Positions 55,927 to 64,000 of a stretch of DNA of 64,000 bases are shown in pieces (position 1 is the first letter of the stretch; every line of letters starts with the position of its first letter). The notes beneath the pieces were generated by a model that was not told the DNA's origin, did not search any database, and worked only from the letters and a program-made list of their open reading frames with translations. The position numbers were made by a program, and so were the translations under genes. The DNA is from Dugong dugon (lineage: Eukaryota; Chordata; Mammalia; Sirenia; Dugongidae): the NCBI GenBank assembly GCA_030035585.1, contig CM057468.1, positions 51,952,145 to 52,016,144 on the forward strand. Reading direction: 5' to 3'.

Positions 55927-57049
55927 CTACAAAGCCAGAAAAAGAAAAAAATAATCTATGAGAGCAAGAAAATGTAGCCATATTACCCCTTCCCCCACCC
56001 CGCCTTATTTCTGCCATGTTTGGATACTGACGAGTTTATTGGAAGGGAGAAGAGGAAAGTGAAAATCAGAAGCTAGAAAAATTCACTTAAACCCTGTTGT
56101 CCTGTCTTTTCTGCTACCAATTTCATTCTCACTCTGACGCACTATCAGCCAGGGAGAATGGTGGAAGCTTTGGAAAACCTTAGGGACTAGGGAATGGACT
56201 TTCACTTCAGGCTTGCCACCCCATCTCCCCAAAGCTATGGCCTGAGGACAATACCACGCTGCTATACGCGCCACGCTGCTATACGCGCCACGCTGCTATA
56301 CGCGCCACGCTGCTATACGCGCCACGCTGCTATACGCGCCACGCTGCTATACGCGCCACGCTGCTATACGCGCCACGCTGCTATACGCGCCACGCTGCTA
56401 TACGCGCCACGCTGCTATACGCGCCACGCTGCTATACGCGCCACGCTGCTATACGCGCCACGCTGCTATACGCGCCACGCTGCTATACGCGCCACGCTGC
56501 TATACGCGCCACGCTGCTATACGCGCCACGCTGCTATACGCGCCACGCTGCTATACGCGCCACGCTGCTATACGCGCCACGCTGCTATACGCGCCACGCT
56601 GCTATACGCGCCACGCTGCTATACGCGCCACGCTGCTATACGCGCCACGCTGCTATACGCGCCACGCTGCTATACGCGCCACGCTGCTATACGCGCCACG
56701 CTGCTATACGCGCCACGCTGCTATACGCGCCACGCTGCTATACGCAGTGACGAGAAAGTTCTCAAAGCTACTGCTGCAACCATAGCTATCTATTTCCATA
56801 AAGCTCTTGAAAAACCATCCCTAAAATGTATTTCTAAAGCCTGAGCTGCAGGGTCTTTCAGAAAGTACATCCACTCTGGTCCCACTTTCAAAAATGCTTG
56901 ATGAGCCAAGTCTTTCGAGGCTCCGTAATGGAAGGGGGTAGTATCTGCAAAGGTGATTTTAAATGGCACTAAAACACAACTTCAGGCTTTATGATACTAA
57001 GCCTATAAAACGCTAAATCAGTGAAGCCCTGTATTACTTTATCACTAAC
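55927..57049. other. NUP42 last intron
   Basis: The 1.12-kb intron holds the 29-copy minisatellite at 56254-56746. The rest is unique-looking. Confidence 0.7.
56254..56746. repeat. 17-bp CpG-rich minisatellite, 29 copies
   Basis: The unit CCACGCTGCTATACGCG is repeated 29 times head to tail with no visible mismatch; only the last base differs. Each unit holds three CpGs. The array occupies about 44% of the 1.12-kb last intron of NUP42 and ends about 330 bp before the terminal-exon acceptor. The plus strand has no stop in any frame of the unit, giving a spurious 216-codon ORF; the minus strand has TAG in every unit. Confidence 0.97.
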
Positions 57050-57134
57050 CTGCTGACTCAAAAGTCGAGGTTTGCCCACTGCCAAATCCAAACGCAGGTG
57101 CTACTTGACTGACTCCAGCTTTTACGTCCGAGAG
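57050..57134 (-). CDS. NUP42: NUP42 internal exon (small FG exon)
   Basis: This 85-bp exon reads LSDVKAGVSQVAPAF then GFGSGQTSTFESAG, matching the human [20 protein letters not shown] region. It carries two FG dipeptides. The acceptor is TTTAAAG and the donor GTTAGTG. It starts on a codon boundary, matching the phase-0 end of the previous exon, and leaves one base that joins the terminal exon as Gly-Phe-Pro. It is too short to stand out as an ORF and was found by looking for the missing join. Confidence 0.93.
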
Positions 57135-57850
57135 CTTTAAAGACAGCATGCAAATAATAAAGTGCTTGATGAATAATTCTCAAATACCTTTTCTATATAC
57201 TTCATAGTCAAATCCGATTTTTAAAATGTACATTTAAAAATGTGAACTTAAGTCTTTAAAATGGAAAAATGCTCCTAATATGATGTTGAAAGAGTAGGAC
57301 GTAATACTGTGTATATAAATGGTACAATCTTAAGTAGTAATAATATGAATCTGCATAGACAAAAATGTATCAACGCCAATAAGTTAACAGTGATTGTCTC
57401 TTGGTGACAGAATTACGGGTGATCTTAATTTTATTTATGCTCCTTTATACTTTCTAAATTTCTACAGTAAGCATATATTAAAATCTGGGAAAAAAATCCT
57501 AACAGTACACTTCAGTGTCTATTATTATAAATTTGGATTTGCATTTATCAAGAAACCTAGATGTTAGGTAAAAGGAACTTTTATAGGATACCCATCCCAC
57601 TTATTCTAATGCTTGAACTGAAGTAGATTCACAATTATATTATAAAACTCTTACTATTAAAAAAGAAATCCACTGAATTAAAAATTTTGTAGTCCCTGAA
57701 AATACTCTTGCTATTCCCTGCTATAGAAATGTCCTTCATCTTTGCATGCTGAATCCTTCATCCCCCTTTTAAGGAACATTTCCTTAGTACTCCCTCCATC
57801 CAAGAAGTCTTTCCTAATGCACCCAACTGGACATGATTTCTCTCAATTTG
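57135..57850. other. NUP42 intron, old L1 remnants
   Basis: GATGTTGAAAGAGTAGGACG, GTGATTGTCTCTTGGTGACA and TATACTTTCTAAATTTCTAC at 57280-57470 look like a decayed L1M 3' end. Otherwise unassigned. Confidence 0.45.
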
Positions 57851-58250
57851 GAGGCCCCAATAACATTTTTCAAAAACTCAACTTTACTGAGGTACAACAT
57901 ACATACCATAGAATGTACTCACTTTTTGTATATATTTCAGTGAGTTCTGAAAAATTTATAACCACTGCCATAATAAGGATTTAGAACATTTCCATTACCC
58001 CTAAAACCTCCCATCTACCTCTTCCCAGGCAATCCTCTCTCAACCCCTAGCCCAAGGCTGCTTTCTATCACTACAGATGAAGTCTGTCCTTTCTAGGGTT
58101 TCATATAAATAGAACCATATAATATGTGCTCTGTTTTTTTTGTCTGGATTCTTTCCCTCAGTATAATGTTCATCAACAGGTAAACAGATAAACAAATTAT
58201 AGTTTATCTATACAATGCATTACTACTCAGCAAAGAAGGAATGAACTACT
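57850..58250 (-). repeat. Ancient L1 3'-end fragment
   Basis: CAACTTTACTGAGGTACAAC, AGGATTTAGAACATTTCCAT and TCCTTTCTAGGGTTTCATAT are the reverse L1MA/MB-type 3' region. Confidence 0.7.
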
Positions 58251-58607
58251 GATACATGCTAAGCCAGCTGAGGGTGGGCTGACCCAGACTCTCACCTGTG
58301 GAGGGTCTCCTGGAAAGCCAGGAAAGAGCAGGGAACTTCCAGCCCTGAGGGAAGTTCTCCAGCTCTTTATACTTAGTTATCCCTTATCTACTTCAGTTAT
58401 CATCAATGTTGATGGTGAGCTACCTCTCACCTAGGGACAGAACGCTTCCAAGACGTCCTACTAAATTCAAATGGCACCACAACAATCCAAAGATGGAATA
58501 AAAATAGACTGCACAAGAGTCTAATTATTTAGGAAGCACATATTTAAGAAAGGGGCAGGGTACTGGGACTGTCAAACAGTCATTCACTAAGCTTAGGCAG
58601 ATACTAC

Positions 58608-60392
58608 AGAAAGACAAAGTAAAGTGTTACAATGAATTGTGAAAAAAGACCTGGAGTTAGAAAACCAAAGGGGAAGAATATACTTGGCATTTCCCAAGCT
58701 GAAAGAACTGAAGAAAATATTCAAGCCTCGAGCTGCAACACTGAAGGATTCTATGAGCAAAATACTGAATGACGCAGGAAGCACAAAAGAAGATGGAAAG
58801 AATACACAGCCACTGTACCAAAAAGAACTGGTCGATGTTCAACCATTTCAGGAGGTAGCATATGACCAAGAACTGATGGTACTGAAGGAAGAAGCTAAAG
58901 CTGCACTGAAGGCAATGGCAAAAAACAAGGCTCCAGGAACTGACAGAATACCAACTGAGATGTTTCAACAAACAGATGTAATGATGGAAGCACTCACTCA
59001 TCTATGCCAAGAAATTTAGAAGTCAGCTACCTGGCCAAATGACTGGAAGAGATCTATGTTTATGTCCATTCTAAAAAAGGTGATCCAAAAGAATAAAGAA
59101 ATTATAGAACAGTATCATTAATATCACATGCAAGTAAAATTTTGTTGAAGATCATTCAAAAGCAGCTGTAGCAGTGCATCAACAGGGAACTGCCAGAAAT
59201 TCAAGCTGGATTCAGAAGAGGACGTGGAACAAGAGATAACACTGCTGATGTTAGGTGGATCCTGGCTGAAAGCAGGGAGTATCAGAAAGATGTTTACCTG
59301 TGTTTTATTGACTATGCAAAGGCATACAACTGTGGCGATCGTAACAAATTATGGATACCATTGCTAAGAATGAGAATTCCAGAACACTTAATTGTGCTCA
59401 TGAGGAACCTGTACATAGACCAAGAGGCAGTCGTTTGAACAGAACAAGAGGACACTGTGTGGTTTAAAGTCAGGAAAGATGTGCATCAGGGTTGTACCCT
59501 TTCACCATACTTATTCAATCTGTACGCTGAGCAAATAATCCAAGAAGCTGGACTATATGAAGACGAATGCAGCATCAAGATTGGAGGAAGACTCATTAAC
59601 AACCTGTGATATGCACATGACACAACCTTGCTTGCTGAGAGCGAAGAGGACTTGAAGCACTTACTGGTGAAGATCAAAGAGTACAGTCTTCACTATGGAT
59701 TACACCTCAACATAAAGAAAACAAAAATCCTGGACCAATAAGCAATATAATGATAATGGAGAAAATACTGAAGCTGTCAAGGATTTTATTTTACTTGGAT
59801 CCACAATCAACGCCCAGGGAAGCAGCAGTGAAGAAATCAAAAGATGTATTCCATTGGGCAAATCTGTAGCAAAAGACTTCTTTAAAGTTTTAAATAGCAA
59901 AGACGTCACTTTGAGGACTAAGGTGCGCCTGAGCCGAGCCATGGTATTTTCAGTCGTCTCATACGCATGTGAAAGCTGGACAATGAATACGGAAGACGGA
60001 GGAAGAACTGATGCCTTTGAATTATACTGCTTTTGAAGAATACTAACTATACCATGGACTACCAGAAGAACGAACAAATCTGTCTTGGAAGAAGTATAGC
60101 CAGAATGCTCCTTAGAAGTGAGGATGGCGAAACGTCATCTCATGCACTTTGGTCATGTTATCAGGCGGGACCAGTCCCTGGGGAAGGACATCATCTCTGG
60201 CAAAGTAGAGGGTGAGCAGAAAAGAGGAACAGCCTCAACGAGATGGACTGACACAGTGGCTGCAACAATGGGCTCAAAAACAGCAATAATTGTGAGGATG
60301 GCGCAGGACCGGGCAATGTTTTGTTCTGTTGTACATATGGTTGCTATGAGTCAGAACCGACTCGATGGCACCTAACGACAACAATAACATCC
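58608..60392 (+). repeat. RTE-type LINE in NUP42 intron, 5'-truncated
   Basis: It starts near AGACAAAGTAAAGTGTTACA and runs through the linker (GRIYLAFPKLKELKKIFK, ALKAMAKNKAPGTDRIP), RT and C-terminal region to GACTCGATGGCACCTAACGA. Several in-frame stops and small indels break it. The catalytic region reads TGATATGCACATGACACAAC, so the YADD motif itself is degraded. It is antisense to NUP42. Confidence 0.92.
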
Positions 60393-60997
60393 TTTCTGAG
60401 AGCACGGAAGCAGAAGGTAGCTGGGAAATTAGAAATATTAAACTCTATAATGTTTTAAAATAAAGTTCTTAAGAACTTTTTATGAGGGTAGAAAAATCAT
60501 TAACTTTACTGACAGAAGTTAACAGACATGTTACAGTCAGGACCATGTAAATTTGGAGACAAGTGGGTACATTATCTCCTAAAGGCATTTCTGTACATGA
60601 CAAGGAACATATACTGATTAAGTGTTCTTCAGGCATGACAAAAGCATACAACAGTATAAATGTGCATTCATATCATTTTTTAAAGCAATTTCTTTTAAAC
60701 ATTTTGACAGCTTGAAGTTACCGGAATTTCTGTTATGTTTTCCAATTTTCAAAAATCCTTACCAAAGTTAAAAACTTTACCCTAAAAATGTTTTTAGAAA
60801 GCATAATTATCTGTGCTTTTGTGATTGAGGAAAGAGAGAATTCCAGGACTTTGACTCCAGATGATTCCATTCTTGATCATGTGTGTATCACAATTCTTGA
60901 CAGTTTTTGCTTTGCTTTCCATAACTAAAACGAAATACCCTCTGCAAAAAAAAGAAAATAGATACACCATTCCTGAAGAAAGCTCTTCAGTACTCAC
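60393..60997. other. NUP42 intron, unassigned
   Basis: AT-rich intronic DNA between the RTE and the exon at 60998. Confidence 0.4.
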
Positions 60998-61084
60998 CAA
61001 GGTTACTTTAGTTGATGTATTTAGAGTTTTCAATTCATTTACCCTTTTCCTCCATTGACTTATTAACTGTTGAATGGAATTTAG
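60998..61084 (-). CDS. NUP42: NUP42 internal exon
   Basis: This 87-bp exon holds exactly 29 codons in phase 0: [16 protein letters not shown] then [13 protein letters not shown]. It has a TTCTTCAG acceptor and a GTGAGTA donor. It corresponds to the human [22 protein letters not shown] helix-prone region between the N-terminal zinc-finger part and the FG region. Confidence 0.94.
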
Positions 61085-61830
61085 CTGAAGAAAGAAAACA
61101 GAAAAAGTCAATTTAGTTTAAGCTAGTCTGTCCAAAAACGACTTCATGTGTTTAATCTCCCAAATCACAAAGTTTATGAAATATATTTATGGCCCATAAC
61201 TTGTAGAATTTGCATTGACCTGCTCCTATTTGCCAAGAATAGTCCAGCTGCAGTGCCCTCTCCCTGCTTTTCAACTGCTCGTATCATCTGGTTAAGATTC
61301 ACAAGTACCTGACAGCACAGAGTTGCTTACATCTGGAGGGGAGTTGAGTTATGTGTGCTAGTTGAAATGCATGACCATGACTGCAGACAACAGAAAAATA
61401 CAGCTTATATAGTTTCCTTTAAGCACCCAACTTACACAAACTCAGCTTTTTTATTTTTTGATATTTGTCATGTGAAAATATTAACGTGTATAAAAGACTG
61501 CACATTATCTATTTTTTGCAGCACTCATCAATGTGTCTGCACCTAAGAGATGCTCATTAAATGTTTATCAAATGACAACAGGGTCTGAATTCTGGAATTG
61601 ACTCCTGGATAATTTGTAATTAAAATGATATTCCTAATTACTACAGTCAAATACATTATCATTCAGATGATCAACCAATGTCGAAGTAAGTTAGAAAATA
61701 CAGACTTTTCCTGAAAAGAACTACAGATCTCCTCATCAACTTTACCCACACACAAAACAACTACCAACAGAAAAAACAGGAATTAACAGCTAATCTGTTA
61801 CGGAGGTAGATGAATAGGAAACAAACTTAC
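61085..61830. other. NUP42 intron, unassigned
   Basis: No repeat confidently recognised. Confidence 0.4.
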
Positions 61831-61907
61831 ATAACTCTGTAAGCTATTGCTGGTTAAGAAGTTATGGTACTGAAGCCTCAACTCCTCTGGTGAAATGTCT
61901 GTAAAAC
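61831..61907 (-). CDS. NUP42: NUP42 internal exon
   Basis: This 77-bp exon encodes [16 protein letters not shown] then LTSNSLQSY, matching human [26 protein letters not shown]. It has a CACTTCAG acceptor and a GTAAGT donor. The first two bases complete a Gly codon from an upstream exon not in the window. No further NUP42 exon was recognised between 61908 and 64000, so the CCCH zinc-finger N terminus must lie to the right. Confidence 0.94.
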
Positions 61908-63159
61908 CTGAAGTGAGGAATCAATTGGAATCTTTAAAATAAATGTCAATAATTCTGATAGTAAAACTAGAGGTATTAGACAAGAAAATATGCTAATGTT
62001 GATTATTTAAAAATTTTCCTAATTATAAGGAAAAATTCAAAGCCTACACTACACTTAATGTTTAATAAAGTATAAGACTAGATTACAGTTGAATGTTCAC
62101 CTATTTGAGTAGGGAAGAGTTATCTAAAAATATGTGGAGCAAAAGGAATAACAAAGAAAAAGAACTGACTACGCATACATTTGAACTTAAAAAAAAATTC
62201 TGTATATTAAAAACTACAATAAGCAAAATTAAAAGGCAAAGGGTAAACTGGGAAAACAGAAATTGCAACATGTATGACAGGAGAAAAACTAATATCCTTA
62301 ATGTATAAACAGCTCTTACAAATCAATAAAATTTCTATGGGCAAAGATTATGAACCGACAATTCACACGCAAGAAAACAAAAATGCAAACAAAAAAACCT
62401 CAAACAAAAAACTCAGCCAGTAAATAAGTGAAATAAAAAGTTCAATTTAAAATAGAGACAAAATGCTTTACTTTTCAGACTGGCACAAATATAGTCTTTA
62501 TTAAGGATGTGGTAAAATAGAAACTCTCCTAAGTGCTATTAAGGGAACTAAAAAGGTACAGCTTTACTGTGGGAAAAATTGCCAATAAGCATTAGCTGTC
62601 TTAAAAATGTTCATGCCCTTTACCTGTAATACAATTTCGAGGGTACAACCTCAGGAAATAGATATATAAACAAACGATGTTACGTATAAGAGTATTCCTT
62701 CTAGTATTTTTACTGATAGAGACAAACTGAAAACAAAAAGGATATGAAGTATTTTTTAAATTTTATATAAACAAGAAATGTGTATGTTTTAGAATACATT
62801 AAAATGTTAGTTATCTCTGTGATATCAGGTATTTTTAATTCTATTTACACATTTCTGTATTTTCCAAGTTTTCTACAGCCACAGCTATTAACTTTTATAA
62901 TCATGAAAATGCTTTTATTAAGAAAATGTTTAGCATGTATTCAGGATGTTCTAGAGAATTCCTTGTAACCCAGATATCATTAACTGCAAGGACACCTAGC
63001 TCAGAAGAGACTACACTTTCAATCAGAACCTTGGATTCCCTCTAACAGCTTGTTTCACTAACTTTATTACTCAGATCAAAAACCTAGGACCATGTCAATT
63101 TCCTCTTTCCAATACTCAATTAAATCAGCATCCTGCCAGTTCTAGCTCTAAAACAGAGC
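61908..63159. other. NUP42 intron, old L1 remnants
   Basis: CAGGAGAAAAACTAATATCC and the TTACAAATCAATAAAATTTC stretch (62278-62340), and CACATTTCTGTATTTTCCAA (about 62848-62867), look like L1 fragments. No NUP42 exon was found here. Confidence 0.45.
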
Positions 63160-63640
63160 CCGAATTTGACATGTCTCCATTGCTATAACTCTAATCTGGT
63201 CATTGTTTGCAACTGTCTCCTAACTCATCCCCCTGCTTCTACTCTTCCCCCAACAAAGATGATTTTTCACACAGCAGCCAGTGAGCTTTTTCTAATCAGA
63301 TCATATCCCTCTCCTCTTCATGGCTGCCTAATTCAATTATGTCCAGCATGATCTGGTCACAGACTGCCTCTGTGGCCTCTTCATATTATTGTTTCCCTTG
63401 TTTACTCTCCTCCAGTGATTCAGGCCTCACCAGTCCTCAAACATGACAACCCTGTTCCATCTCAGGGCCTCTGCCTAGCTATTCCTGCTGCCAGGAATGT
63501 TTTCCCCAGGATCTTCCCATAAATGACACTTAACTACTTCCCAGAACTTTTCATTCAGGACTTGGTTCCAATATTGCCTAAGAAAGGCTAACTACTGTTT
63601 CCCACTGACTTTCTATTCCTTCCAGTCACACTCAACTGAG
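63160..63640 (-). repeat. L2 LINE fragment
   Basis: ATCAGATCATATCCCTCTCC, GTCCAGCATGATCTGGTCAC, TCTCAGGGCCTCTGCCTAGC and CTGCTGCCAGGAATGTTTTC are the reverse L2 3' coding and UTR region. Confidence 0.8.
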
Positions 63641-63738
63641 GTTCCTCATATGAAGCACAGAATACAGAAAATAATTCTGACGATTTTCTCGATTTTCCCA
63701 AGGGTAAAAGGTATTACAAAAGTATTATCATTCTTGCT

Positions 63739-63893
63739 GCACACCCACTGTTGTCAAGATTACAATTCATAACAATCCTATAGGACAGAGTATAACTGCC
63801 CATAGGGTTTCCAAGGCTGTAAATCTTTACAGAAGCAGATTGTCACATCCTTCTCCTGCGGAGTGGCTGGCGGGTTTGAACACTGACCTTTCG
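63739..63893 (-). repeat. AfroSINE, head-truncated
   Basis: CACCCACTGTTGTCAAGATT, CCCATAGGGTTTCCAAGGCT, TTTACAGAAGCAGATTGTCA and the end GAACACTGACCTTTCGGC. Confidence 0.85.
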
Positions 63894-64000
63894 GCATTGA
63901 AGTTAATTCATTATATATACTTATGGATGCCTAATGGCAGATGCTCAAATGTTTTGGTCTCAGGATCCATTTAATATACTTAAAAATCATTAAGGAACCC

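Noticed and set aside
55458-55961. 167-codon plus-strand ORF
   Set aside because: Antisense shadow of the NUP42 terminal exon, whose minus-strand reading matches a known protein through to its stop.
56254-56746. CRISPR-like array
   Set aside because: The units are contiguous with no spacers, and this is a mammalian genome.
56194-56844. 216-codon plus-strand ORF as a repeat protein gene
   Set aside because: It is created by the 17-bp minisatellite, which is stop-free in all frames on that strand, and it lies inside a NUP42 intron in antisense.
61908-64000. Further NUP42 exons upstream
   Set aside because: Reading the minus strand for the next upstream segment gave no match, so those exons are presumed outside the window.

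Overview
This is nuclear DNA from a placental mammal, almost certainly a proboscidean (elephant) or close paenungulate relative. The window is saturated with the tRNA-like AfroSINE and with an RTE-type LINE that I recognise as the afrotherian/elephant family. Lineage-type L1 3' ends, ancient L1, L2, MIR, hAT and MaLR LTR pieces are also present. The species call rests on repeat recognition from memory, not on a database search.

Two host genes are supported, both on the minus strand. GPNMB (glycoprotein nmb) fills the left end. Its exons 1 to 6 lie at 14854-14785, 7899-7747, 7245-7102, 5078-4905, 569-411 and 87-1, and the rest lies off the left edge. All six exons join in phase and give an uninterrupted protein of about 262 residues: signal peptide, RGD motif, N-glycosylation sites and the approach to the PKD domain. 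A proximal promoter with an MITF-type M-box (14991-14998) and a TATA-like element lies just upstream. NUP42 (NUPL2/hCG1) fills the right end. Four exons are visible at 61907-61831, 61084-60998, 57134-57050 and 55926-55355, including the FG-rich C-terminal exon, the stop codon and a poly(A) signal. Its 5' exons lie off the right edge. The same-strand order NUP42 then GPNMB matches human 7p15.3. The two genes act in unrelated processes: mRNA export at the nuclear pore, and a lysosomal/melanosomal membrane glycoprotein.

The 40 kb between the genes (about 15-55 kb) has no recognisable host coding gene. It is layered retroposons: LINEs inside LINEs, SINEs inside LINEs, and SINEs inside SINEs. Many target-site duplications can still be read by eye, so the insertion order can be worked out. 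Fossil LTRs include three MaLR-type solo LTRs in one orientation, a reverse MLT1-like LTR and one CpG-retaining ERV LTR.

The most unusual structures are: a 29-copy, essentially perfect 17-bp CpG-rich minisatellite in the last NUP42 intron; a 249-bp direct duplication bracketing a CpG island inside GPNMB intron 1; three nested AfroSINE pairs that all use the same internal target site; an L1 5'-end-only insertion with a target-site duplication; and a retroposon family whose 5' truncation coincides with a hairpin. I found no CRISPR array, operon or novel multi-gene system.
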